NCBI RefSeq assembly: GCF_032884065.1
Contig: NW_027063627.1
Location: forward strand, 1-64,000
Direction of reading: 5' to 3'
Source: Artemia franciscana
Lineage: Eukaryota; Arthropoda; Branchiopoda; Anostraca; Artemiidae
Length of the DNA stretch: 64,000 bases
Below the pieces are notes generated by a model that saw nothing but the letters and a program-made list of their open reading frames with translations, searched no databases and had not been told where the DNA came from. Position numbers and translations under genes: made by a program. Below are positions 25,763 to 34,844 of this stretch, one piece after another (within the stretch, counting starts at the first letter, position 1; each line of letters begins with the position of its first letter).

Positions 25763-26330
25763 CTATTTTTCATTGTTGATTTTAAGAATTAAATCCATCA
25801 CGAGATTAGGAGTTAAGAAATAGTAACCCAAGTCCAATCCAAATTCATATCCAATAGTTAAACCATTTAGAAGCGTGGAGGACACTGGAGGCATCAACAT
25901 GAATTGTTTATAAATTGGATAATTCGAAAGATTGTTGCTTGAACTCACCAACTTGCCATTTATATAAACACTGATTTGTCTAAACAAATAGTGTAGTACA
26001 AAATTATCATAGGATAACCCTTCGGCTGCACTTGGTTTTTAATTTTTAGATTTTTTACAATGGCATTCAAATTTCTAAATCTGAAAGTCAAACCTCTGAA
26101 ATAATTTTTACTGGAATAAATTTGAAAATGTACGACATGAGAGAGCTGTTGTTGCGCATTAGATTGTTCTTAGTAACCATGTTTTACCCTCATATCAAGA
26201 TTTTCCACAATGAAAAGATTTAGGGATGAGTTGACTGAGGAATTATATACTTTATGTGGTAAATATGCCATTTCTAGGAAAAGAGATTCTTTTACGATCT
26301 AATATTTTTTACCACAGATTTATTTTTCTT
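25763..26330 (-). pseudogene. Polinton-type major capsid protein, N-terminal half (copy A)
   Basis: Minus-strand fragments of a double-jelly-roll major capsid protein. The diagnostic segment LFRQISVYINGKLVSSSNNL followed by SNYP sits at about 25,985-25,925. It is the strand region in which Polinton/adintovirus capsid proteins and their animal genome relatives carry a conserved Leu-Phe...Asn-Gly pattern. The upstream part (26,330-25,990) matches the plus-strand copy at 31,240-31,560 and the duplicated copy at 26,890-27,330, with stops and frameshifts. The frame is open from 25,987 to the stop at 25,763. The protein's C-terminal jelly roll is missing here. Confidence 0.72.
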
Positions 26331-26351
26331 TGTTAAGAGCGATGTTCTCCG

Positions 26352-26729
26352 CTAACGGACTGAGTCGAAGCTGATGAATGATGAGCTGTTTTTCAACATT
26401 TTCAAGCCTTTTCTGCTTTGTTGTGACTTCAGTCGCTGGCTGAGGGATCGCCCGCTGGATCTGAGATTTTTTGAAACGCTTTCTTTAAAATCCTTCCCAT
26501 AGTCAGAATCATGAGATATAGAAAACGCAAATTCTGCGGAAACCAGTGCAATATATTTTTTAGCCAGGGGTAGTGCAGAGCAAAAAATTAGCAAACCCAT
26601 TGCCGAGGCCATAACTAGGCATTAACTAACGACCCCTGTAATTATCCATTCCGTGACCCAATTGTCTTTGTCCAAGAGTAGCATCATAAGAATCAATATC
26701 AGGACAAAAAAGTATTTTCTATCAGCCAT
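26352..26729 (-). pseudogene. Polinton-type minor capsid (pVI-like) protein, copy A, frameshifted
   Basis: ATG at 26,729 opens a region homologous to the open frame at 30,808-31,191, but small indels shift the frame near 26,700 and a stop lies near 26,630. The last 86 codons (26,612-26,352) are open. They show a hydrophobic/Gly stretch, then YGKDFKESVSKNLRSSGRSL, then a basic helix. The layout of Gly-rich amphipathic N-terminus, hydrophobic middle and 'G-K-x-x-K-E-S' plus basic tail is that of the adenovirus pVI-like minor capsid proteins of adintoviruses and Polintons. Confidence 0.65.
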
Positions 26730-26889
26730 CTCACTGAATGGGTTGCAAATTAATTGTAATCACGGCCAAACCTTTTCTTATTGCTATAGGATCACCCAAT
26801 TCACTTCTTAGTGCTAACTGACAGAGCTCCAAACCCGAAGTGTTCACTAGAATTTGTTGAAGATGCTATATAAAGTAGTGGTGAATGTT

Positions 26890-27330
26890 TGAAAGATTGT
26901 TCCATAAGCTCACCAACTTTCCATTTATATAAACATAAATTTGTCTAAACAAATTGTGTAGTACAATATTTTTGTAGGATAACCCTTCAGCTGCAATTGG
27001 TTTTAATTTTAAGATATTTTACAATGACATTCAAATCTTTAAATCTGGAAATCAAATCTATTAAATAATTTTTACTGGAATAAATTTGAAAATGTAGGTT
27101 TTCAGAGAGCTGTTGTTGCGCATAATATTGTTCTTAGTAACCATGTTTTACCCTCATATCAAGATTTTCGACAATGAAAAGATTTAAGGATGAGTTGACT
27201 GAGGTATTATATATTTTATGTGGTAAATATGCCATTTCTAGGAAAAGGGATTCTTTTTCGATCTAATATTTTTTTATTACAGATTTCTTTTTCTTTGTCA
27301 AGAGCGATGTTTTACGCTAACGGACTTAGT
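26890..27330 (-). repeat. Tandem duplicate of the capsid-gene segment 25,925-26,370
   Basis: Direct repeat about 960 bp from copy A, roughly 440 bp long and close to 90 percent identical by eye. Both share ATGCCATTTCTAGGAAAAG and AACCATGTTTTACCCTCATA. It carries the same major-capsid N-terminal coding remnants on the minus strand, with additional stops. It shows a segmental duplication after the viral element had begun to decay. Confidence 0.75.
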
Positions 27331-27359
27331 CGGTTACCGTTGACTAGTTGACTTGAATT

Positions 27360-27665
27360 TGTTGAAGATGCTATATAAAGTAGTGGTGAATGTTTTCATG
27401 ACTGGTATTTCGGTCAAGAATACATAGAAGCGGTATATTGGTATTGCTCACTCTCGATGTCTTGACAAAGGATGCCTAAAGAAATAAACAATTGTAAGAT
27501 GAGAGGCAAATTGTATAGTCTGTATAGACATAATACTCCCTACCACTGAAGTTTTTGCTTTAATAGTATGATCTTTAAGACCGAGAACCTCATGTAAATC
27601 CTCTTTGAGGAAAACCCTTTCATTTTCAAATGGATTGGTAATGTAAATTGGTAATGTAACAAGAT
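27360..27665 (-). pseudogene. Penton-like capsid protein fragment, minus copy
   Basis: Minus-strand text corresponding to the plus-strand penton fragment at 28,690-28,920: a 'TNPFENERVFLKED' type segment near 27,640-27,590, then 'LGLKDHTIKAKT' near 27,580-27,545. A last piece related to 28,850-28,920 lies near 27,490-27,400. Interrupted by stops and frameshifts. Together with the plus copy it forms an inverted duplication around the integrase fragment. Confidence 0.5.
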
Positions 27666-27834
27666 TCTTATAGAAAAATTCAAGCCAATTGGGGAAGTGA
27701 TTTTTTTAATCCATATGGGAAAAGGTTTATTGAACTATAGAACAATGCACTATCATAGTCATAGTCTGAAAAAGACGTAATTGACTGAATGATTGATAAG
27801 AATAATTTGAGTTTTAATCTCGAGATATTGTACA

Positions 27835-28190
27835 TTGAAAAATACTGCTGCTTTCTATTATAATTTTTATAAACTTCCTCATCGATCCCTGTCTTATCGT
27901 AGTCATCTTGAAGTTCATCAAAGTAACAATACACTTGACATTTTTCATAAACAATCTTCCAGTGAAAAGGTGGTGAAGAGAAAATGTAATGTTGGAGATA
28001 CTGTTCGAATCAATCGAACAATTATTATTTTCCAAAAGAAGGATTACTTGTGGTCAATCAAACTTTTTAAAGGGTCAAAACTCTTAAACCCTAACCCAGT
28101 AACGTATCGTCAACTTGATTTGAAAGATGATGAGATTCTTGGCAATTTTTATGATTAGGAATTACAAAACCTTAATACCACTGTGTTGTA
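27835..28190 (+). pseudogene. Polinton-type retroviral-like integrase, C-terminal part
   Basis: Plus-strand frame 27,835-28,158, which continues after a TAG for about ten codons. It reads HRSLSYRSHLEV (end of the catalytic core region), then the SH3/chromo-like C-terminal domain with VGDTVRINRTIIIFQKKDYL, NPVTYRQLDLKDDEILGNFY, then ELQ. The VGD-x-VRI ... NPVTY ... G-x-FY-x-x-EL pattern is that of integrases of Polintons and related LTR-type elements. The DDE catalytic core is not found upstream; antisense penton sequence is there instead, so the gene is cut by rearrangement. Confidence 0.75.
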
Positions 28191-28308
28191 ACAAATCAAA
28201 AATATTAAAGATTCAAACTCACAAGGGTAAGAGACAGTTGCTTTTTCTTTGGCTGGAATATAGCTCTTATTTTGATTCTTGGATTGCCACTGAAGACGTT
28301 CACAATGT

Positions 28309-28920
28309 CTAATGACTTTTATGTAACATTCATGCTCAATTTATCTGACCATTGTGATGATTTCAATAAAACAAGTGATTTTTAGACAAAATTTTCCCCC
28401 AACGTCAAATTCGAGGGAGGTATGAAGTTACTATTGTTGATTGTAATCTTAAAAGTACATGTGAAAGCCTGAGAAAGGATCGTACATTTGATATAAAAGT
28501 TAGACCCTTTGACCTCTGCGACGCGGTTTGGTGGCAAATTTTGACTCTGATGGTTACCCCTTTGCCATTATACCCTACGAGGAATATATCAATATGCATG
28601 AGCTGTATCGAGTTATCAGCAAAAAAATTGTTAGTCGAAAAAAGGGTATTTTCACATTCAGCTATTCAACAGAACAGAGATAATTTACGTTACCAATCTA
28701 TTTGAGAAAGAAATTATTTTCCTAAAAGAAGATGTACGTGAAGTTTCTCGGTTTTAAAGATCGTATTATTAAAGCAAAAATTCCAATGTGAAGGATCCTG
28801 CTGTCTATGCAGAATATGCATCCAGCCACACATTTTGACAATTGTGTGTATCTTCGTGCATCCTTTGTCGAGTCATCGAGATTGGGTAATACCAACGTCC
28901 CCCCTTCTATGTATTCTTGA
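28309..28920 (+). pseudogene. Penton-like (single jelly-roll) capsid protein, plus copy
   Basis: The beginning MSNDFYVTFMLNLSDHC (28,309) matches the N-terminal 'FYVTL' strand typical of Polinton penton-like proteins. It is followed in shifted frames by segments near 28,395-28,560 (YEVTIVDCNLKST), 28,700-28,770 (FLGFKDRIIKAKIPM) and 28,845-28,915 (NCVYLRASFVESSRLGNTNV). Three or more frameshifts and stops (first TAG near 28,385). The penton forms capsid vertices in this virus class. A minus-strand partial copy lies at 27,360-27,665. Confidence 0.6.
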
Positions 28921-28977
28921 ACAAAAAGACAGTCAAGAACATATCAACCACTATAATATAAAACATTTAAATACATC

Positions 28978-30690
28978 AAACAGTTCGTGGTAACGAACTG
29001 TAGTAAGGAGCGATCCTGCTCAAAAGTAACCAAAACTGTAAAAAATGGAATTTTGGTACCAATAAATACATCAAAAGAATCGCATTTTAATGCTGATTTT
29101 AAATAAATAAGTTTAATCGAGTTTAGTCTTACCCATCAAAAGTTAAGAGCCTGAGAAAATTTGCTTTATTTTAGAAAATAGGGGGAAACACCCCTAAAAG
29201 TCATAGAATCTTAACGAAAATTACACCATCAGATTCAGCGTATCAGAGAACCCTCATGTAGAAGTTTCAATCTCCTATCTACAAAAATGTGGAATTTTGT
29301 ATTTTTTGCCAGAAGGAAGATCATGGATGCATGTTTATTTGTTTTTTTCCCAGGGTTGATCGTTTCGACCCAGTTGTCCTAGAATGTTGCGAGAGGGCTC
29401 ATTCTATCGGAAATGAAAATTTCTAGTACCCTTTTTAAGTGTTCAAAAAATTGGAGGGCACCTAGGCCCCCTCCCACGCTAATTATTTTCCCAAAGTCAA
29501 CGGATCAAAATTCTGAGATAGCTATTTTATTCAGCGTAGTCGAAAAACCTTGTAACTATGTCTTTGGGGACGACTTACTCCCCCACAGTCCCCGCGGGAG
29601 GGGCTACAAGTTACAAACTTTGATCAGTTCTTACATATAGTAATGGTTATTGGGAAGTGTACAAGCGTTTTCAGGAGGATTTTTTGGTTGGGGGGAGGGG
29701 TTAAGAAGAGGGGAATATGCTGGGGAACTTTCCATCGAGGAATTTGTCATGGGGGAAGAAAATTTCCATGAAGGGAGCGCAGGATTTACTAGCATTATTT
29801 AAAAATAGATCAAAGAAAAAATAAATATGAAAAAAAAATTTCAGCTGGAAGTAAGGAGCAGCATTAAAATTTAAAACGAACAGAAATTATTACCCATATG
29901 AGGGGCTCACCTCCTCCTAATACCTTGCTCTTTACGCTAAAGTATTTTTAGTAATGTCAACTATTTATTCTACGGCTTTCGTGATTCAGGGGTCATTCTT
30001 AATGAATTGGGACAAAATTTAAGATTTAGTGTAAAGAAAGAGGTACTAACGAGGGGGCGAACCCTCTCATATATGTAATAAAAACATGAGAATAAAACGT
30101 TCTTTACGTAAGCTAATTTATAAGTTACGTATATCTTTTACTAATAAAAAGATTTGTAAAAAACTAAAAGTTCTAGTTGCCTTTTTAATTAAATAAAAAA
30201 TTGGAGGGCAACTAGGCTTCCTCCCCCGCTCTTTTTTCTCAAAATCATTCGATTAAAATTATGAGAAAGCCATTCAGCCAAAAAAATGCAAATCTCGTTT
30301 TAATTATTCCTCTGCGGAGAGCCAAAATCAAAAGCAAAAATCAAAATCATAATCAAATTTCTGAACGATGCAAAAACGTTCAGAAATTAAATATAAAAAA
30401 ACAAGTTTTTTCAACTAAAAGTAAGGAGCGACATTAAAACTTAAAACGAAAAGAAATTACTTCGTATATGAAAGGGGCTGCTTCCTCATCAACGCCGCGC
30501 TCTTTTCGCTAAAGTTTTTTACTGTTTTATAAAGAAGAGCTGAGAGAAAGAGTCAAACGTTAGCGTAAAGAGCGGGGCGTTGATGAGGAAGCAGCCTCTT
30601 TCATATACAAAGTAATTTCTGTTCGTTTTAAGTTTTAATGTCGCTCCTTACTTTCAGTTGAAAAAACTTGTTTTTTTTTATATAATTCCA
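28978..30690 (+). repeat. Foldback-type interspersed repeat, copy F1
   Basis: Begins with a palindrome, ACAGTTCG...CGAACTGT (28,980-29,001), followed by AGTAAGGAGCG. It ends in a long inverted repeat built on GTAAGGAGCGACATTAAAAC / TTTTAATGTCGCTCCTTAC. It carries internal blocks found in all copies (TTGGAGGGCACCTAGGCCCC, AGTTACAAACTTTG...). No open frame. It separates the viral fragments at 28,920 and 30,808, so it probably inserted into the viral fossil. Other copies: 38,757-39,735 (+), 42,945-44,120 (-), 47,785-50,372 (-). Confidence 0.8.
30403..30685. repeat. Long inverted repeat (foldback), arms about 118 bp
   Basis: The left arm (30,403-30,522) contains GTAAGGAGCGACATTAAAAC and TGAAAGGGGCTGCTTCCTCA. 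The right arm (30,560-30,680) is its near-perfect reverse complement, with about 40 bp between. It can extrude as a long hairpin. The arrangement recurs at 47,790-48,065. Confidence 0.85.
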
Positions 30691-30807
30691 GTCAAAACTT
30701 CATATTTGCAGCTCTCTCTGGTAGCATTAAAAAGTGAATTGAGTGATCCTCTAGCAAAAAACAAGTTTTGGATGTCATAACTTTTTATTTTCGACCCATT
30801 CAGTGAG

Positions 30808-31191
30808 ATGTCTAATAGAAAAAATACTTTTGTTGGTCCTGATATTGAACGCCATGTTGCTACTCTTGGACCACTACAATTTAGTCATGGAATGGATTAT
30901 TACAAGGGCTGGTTTTCAAGGCCCGTCTATGGTCTCGGCAATTGGTTTAATAAGTTGTTTACCTCTGCACTATTCCTTGGTAAAAAATATATTGTATTAG
31001 TTGCCATAGATTTCATGTTCACTACACTACATTTTTGGGGATCTGGGAAGGATTTAAAAGAAAGTCTTTCACCAAATCTTAAATCCGGTGCGAGATCCCT
31101 CGGTCAGCGACTGAAATCACGACAAAATGGAAAAGCTTTACAAAGGGTGAGAAACATCTCATCACTCATCAGTCTCTACTCAGCTGGTTAG
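30808..31191 (+). CDS. Polinton/adintovirus minor capsid (pVI-like) protein, open frame
   Basis: 127 codons, the only viral gene here without an internal stop. Residues about 25-45 hold GMDYYKGWFSRPVYGLGNWF (amphipathic, Gly/aromatic), followed by a hydrophobic middle (about 48-72). Then GSGKDLKESLSPNLKSGARS (about 76-95) and a basic tail with QRLKSRQNGKALQRVRN. This layout is that of the adenovirus protein VI-like minor capsid component of Polintons/adintoviruses, which lines the inside of the capsid and acts in membrane disruption in adenovirus. The paralogous minus copy is at 26,352-26,729. Its neighbours, capsid fragments in the same direction, are clearly dead. Survival of this frame may be chance. 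Family assignment is by pattern, not by search. Confidence 0.65.
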   Translation: MSNRKNTFVGPDIERHVATLGPLQFSHGMDYYKGWFSRPVYGLGNWFNKLFTSALFLGKKYIVLVAIDFMFTTLHFWGSGKDLKESLSPNLKSGARSLGQRLKSRQNGKALQRVRNISSLISLYSAG

Positions 31192-31239
31192 AGAAAACAT
31201 CATTCTTGCCAAAGAAGAAAAAGAAACCAATGGTAAAAA

Positions 31240-32565
31240 TTGTTAGATCGAAAAACGATTTCTTTTCCTAGAAATGGCATATTTACCGCAAACGAGTCAG
31301 TCAACTCGTCTCTAAATCTTTTCATTGCGGAAAATATTGATGTGAGTGTAAAACATGGTCATGTGCAAAAATTTGAATTAAATCTTATGCGCAACAACCG
31401 CTATCTGAAAACGTACATTTTAGAATTTATTCCAGAGAGGATTATACCTTAGATATGACTTCCAAATTTATAGATTTTTATGTCATTGTAGAAAAATCTA
31501 ACAATGAAAAACTAAGTGCAGCCAAGGGGCTATCCTATAAAAATTTTGAGCTACACAGTCTGTTTAGACAAATCAGTATCTACATAAATGGAACATTGGT
31601 GAGCACACATAACAACCTTTCAAATTATGAAAGTTTTTAACAATCCATGCTGCTGACACAATTGTCCTATAAGCTATTATGGGGTTTAGCTTCTAGATAT
31701 GAATATAAATTGGACTCTGACACTAGCATTATACATAGACATGTGACAAATAAAGATTTTAACTTGGTTTGAAAAATAAATCATGAGATATTTAATATGC
31801 CTGAATGGTTCCTGCCAACGTTAAGATTGATATAAAGCTAGAACTTAATCCGTCCAATTTTATTTCGTGAAAAGCAGTTGGCAGTGCACCTGATGCAACA
31901 GTCTCATTAAACTTGACAATACTTCATGTACAAAAACAACAGGGTACGAGTTCTGCTGCTTTGGCAATTGAGAAATTTAAGATTTAGTGGAAATAATATC
32001 AAATTACTTGTTCTTCATGCAATCATGAATCAAGAATATATTGATAAGGATAGGTTATTTCTTTACGCATTCTTTTTCGAGACATCGAGAGAGAGTAATA
32101 CCATTATACCCATTCTACCTATTCTTGTCTGAAAAACAAGTCATGAAAACATTCACCACTACTTTATATATCGATGGCAAAGTTCCTTTAAAACTTGCTT
32201 TTTTTGTAAGAAGTGCAAGTGCTATTGGATCATGGATAAATTCTCCACATAAATGTGTAATGTTTAGACTTTCATCTCTTATATTTAAAGTCAATGGAAT
32301 TCCACTCTACAATTTATCCTTTGATAAATCCTACAGGACTTTATGTGAATTGACGATGCAATCACTAGACTAAGATTCATAATTATTTAAAAATGGTATA
32401 AACGAAGAAATGTTTGCAGAAACTCATGGTATCGTAGTATTGGATTTGTCAGGTACTCAAGATAAGACTATTAATCGAACGAGCACAGTATCTTTAGAGT
32501 GTATTTTTTCCAAACCACTGGAGGAAAGTATAGTATTGATCTTACAAAATCAATTTGAAATCTAA
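31240..32565 (+). pseudogene. Polinton-type major capsid protein, most complete copy, multiply broken
   Basis: Fragments in order: 31,240-31,452 (N-terminal part); 31,455-31,640 with LHSLFRQISIYINGTLVSTH, the same diagnostic strand as copy A; about 31,640-31,760 (linker); about 31,810-31,975 (PNVKIDIKLELNPSNF and TVSLNLTILHVQKQ); 31,926-32,132, a piece resembling the penton C-terminus at 28,850-28,920; 32,041-32,373 with INSPHKCVMFRLSSLIFKVN and SYRTLCELTMQSLD; 32,400-32,565 with ETHGIVVLDLSG and TVSLECIFSKPLEESIVLIL, the usual C-terminal strands. At least six stops or frameshifts. The order follows the double-jelly-roll capsid protein of Polintons except for the penton-like insert, which suggests recombination. 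Roughly two thirds of a normal length is represented. Confidence 0.75.
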
Positions 32566-32589
32566 AGGGAAATTATCCCTCATGGTAGC

Positions 32590-32870
32590 GTTTTATTAGA
32601 CCTGGTACAGTGAATACAAATCAATTAATCAAAATATTCAATTTGGATCCTTACATGTCCAAATATAAATCCTATTGCATACCCTTGGAAGTTATAAAAA
32701 CTCTGCTATCATTGTTAACAGTAGCTTATCGACTTTTAGGACCGGTGATGGTTTTCCACCTTTCAAACAGCGAAGAATATTGATTTTTTTATCCTCTTTC
32801 AGTACCGTATACTTTTTATACTCCTCACATTGAAATCTTCTTGATCAAACTGTAAAATACATTATTCCAA
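32590..32870 (+). pseudogene. Possible adenain-like maturation protease remnant
   Basis: Immediately downstream of the capsid gene and in the same direction: VNTNQLIKIFNLDPYMSKY (about 32,609-32,665), then PVMVFHLSNSEEY (to about 32,791), then in another frame FYTPHIEIFL (about 32,815-32,845). Order and spacing are reminiscent of the Polinton cysteine protease (start, His region, 'phenylalanine-aspartate' region), but the catalytic residues are not clearly preserved. Two or more breaks. Assigned mainly by position next to capsid genes; could be something else. Confidence 0.35.
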
Positions 32871-33059
32871 ATTCGAAGCGAGTAAAACACTTAACAGCCA
32901 TCGATGGTGCGCTTTACTTACAGTTAATTTCTCAGTAATTTTGGTGACAAGCCTCGATTGAACGACCGTCTAGTTAAAAATACTCTTTTCTACCTGTATA
33001 ATATAAATTTCAGTGGCCTAAGAGTGAAATCTTTCAAGGTGTTTGTGAATTTGTTTTTT

Positions 33060-33670
33060 ACAAAACTTGTATTTACAAGAATCCGTTTCCTTTAGATTTC
33101 TTCTTCCATGTATGGGAAACCATTGTTTATGATAAGTGGTGGCAGCTCGTCAGGATTCATATTGTATTTACCTTGCAATGGAAAGTTAGAGTCACATTTT
33201 CTACGATATAATGTAGCTTCATTTTTATTATCATTTTCTTATCAATGATACTATTTCGAGTCATATCATAAGATGATCATAAGATGTGCGTGTTTCAATT
33301 TGCTTATCTGAAGCAATATCGCACTCAAAATTGTCATATGAAGAATCACTTTCTATAGCCACCAAATAAAAGTCAGTATGTTTTTAATCATAGTAGCCAG
33401 TATCTTCAGTAGCGATGTTGTAAAAAACCAGACTCTCCTATTATTCCAGCAACTAAAGCGTTTTTTGCAATAATGCCAGAGTAAGCATATTCCAATTTAT
33501 CGCATTACCACACTGACAGTTGGAGCATAGGAAGCCTCTAGTGTGAGGATCACAAATCTCTTCAAGACACGAATTACGATCTTTAATTTGCACTGCGTAT
33601 TCCCTATGCAATTTATATGTATTGTATAATCTACACTTTGCATTTTAGTCACAGACAATTGTACAATTCT
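33060..33670 (-). pseudogene. Cys-rich remnant, minus strand, unidentified
   Basis: Minus-strand frames with a zinc-ribbon-like look: FCENCTIVCD then AKCRLYNTYKLHREYAVQIK and ICDPHTRGFLCSNCQCGNAI (about 33,670-33,460). Further on, ATLYRRKCDSNFPLQGKYNM (about 33,230-33,165). The Asp-x-His-Thr...Gly-x-Leu-Cys-x-x-Cys string resembles endonuclease VII/HNH nucleases, but the match is partial and several stops intervene. Probably another gene of the viral element, transcribed opposite to the capsid genes. Confidence 0.3.
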
Positions 33671-33769
33671 CACAGAATGACAAGCTACCCAACGTATACA
33701 AACATAATGGATATGTCTAAAATATATTCAATGTTGAGTATCTTACTTCGAAAAAGAAACTAACACGTG

Positions 33770-34140
33770 ATCAATAAGATGAATGTCTTCTAGGAGGAGG
33801 AGCAATCGATTTACGTCACAAAATTTATTTTGACAGGGTTTTTCGACTTATTTCTTGTTCCCTTAGAAAATGGCTGTCTAGGTAGTGGGTAAAAGCAAAA
33901 CCACGATATACTTTTGTTTTGTTTCAATTAATGTGTCAATAAATTGAGTAGTTGCATCTGACCTACGATATGCAAGCTTCATAGCATAGTCCAAAGACGG
34001 AGAATCATTTTTCATTATATCGTTAAGCATTCTTTGAGAAAATATTTACCTTGAAAAAGAGACAGCTCCAGAAAATCATCCTCTAGAATCAAATATTTTT
34101 CAAAGTCACTGGATTCCGTATGATTTCTTAGGTGTCAAAT
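33770..34140 (-). pseudogene. Unidentified broken gene remnant, minus strand
   Basis: Coding-like stretch in shifted frames: LILEDDFLELSLFQGKYFLK (about 34,090-34,040), then SPSLDYAMKLAYRRSDATTQ and FIDTLIETKQKY (about 34,005-33,910). No stop inside the second piece for more than 30 codons. Adjoins the viral fossil and probably belongs to it. I do not recognise the family. Confidence 0.3.
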
Positions 34141-34293
34141 CCAGTCATTATTAATCCTGACACTCTCACCACCGATTATAGACTTACGAAGGTTCCTTTT
34201 CACTAGTAGCAAACTTACTCCTTTTTTACAGATTGATTGAGATCGTTGTCTTCAATATATTTTCAAATGCATTTAGTCCGTCTTGTAATCTTT

Positions 34294-34473
34294 AAAAAAA
34301 AGGAAAAAAAGGATACGGCATTAGACTTTAAAGTCCGTACCGGCGGTGCTGATCTCCGTTTCTTGGCCCTTCAGCCAGGAAGTGCAATGGGGGGTTGGGG
34401 GCCAGCCATCCTATGCTTTCACACACCCATCCTGTTTACCTTCCCCAGAGTTCTCCAGGTACCCATTTAGAGC
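34294..34473 (-). mobile_element. Short retroposon (SINE-like) with 13-bp target-site duplication
   Basis: A GC-richer block of about 180 bp flanked by a perfect direct repeat TCTTGTAATCTTT (34,281-34,293 and 34,474-34,486), the signature of target-primed insertion. On the minus strand it runs from GCTCTAAATGGGTACCTGGA through ATGGCTGGCCCCCAACCCCC and GGAGATCAGCACCGCCGGTA to a T-rich end. On the plus strand the left edge is A-rich (AAAAAAAAGGAAAAAAA). The intact TSD suggests a fairly recent event. Confidence 0.7.
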
Positions 34474-34729
34474 TCTTGTAATCTTTGCATAAGCATTATA
34501 TTCACTCTTGTTGCAAAGCATAACTGTTCTTCTCATCTTGAATTTGCTTAGTGATATTACATATCGTGCAAACATCTCGTCCTATTCTACGGTTACCTGG
34601 CAACCCCTTGCAATTTGCACTGAAATGTTAGGCACTCTAGGTTTCATTTCGCCGTTGCTAGTGCCTTCAATATCCAATAGAGTAAAAGCATCCATTCCTA
34701 AAGAATAATATCGTTGATGTTGACATACT

Positions 34730-34837
34730 GAACTCTTTTTCAGTGCTGGAGCAAATCTAGCAACTCAAGGATCGTTGACCTTTGAACTCTTTTTCAGTGC
34801 TGGAGCAAATCTACCAACTCAAGGATCGTTGACCTGT
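34730..34837. repeat. 54-bp tandem duplication
   Basis: Two adjacent copies of a unit starting GAACTCTTTTTCAGTGCTGG and ending ATCGTTGACC-TTT, differing at one or two bases. A recent slippage or unequal-exchange event. Confidence 0.9.
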
Positions 34838-34844
34838 TTCGCCG

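Noticed and set aside
27680..28035. Minus-strand frames across the integrase fragment
   Set aside because: The plus strand carries the recognisable integrase C-terminal motifs; the minus frames overlapping it are shadows.
34237..34470. 77-codon frame
   Set aside because: Runs through the SINE-like insertion; not protein-like outside it.
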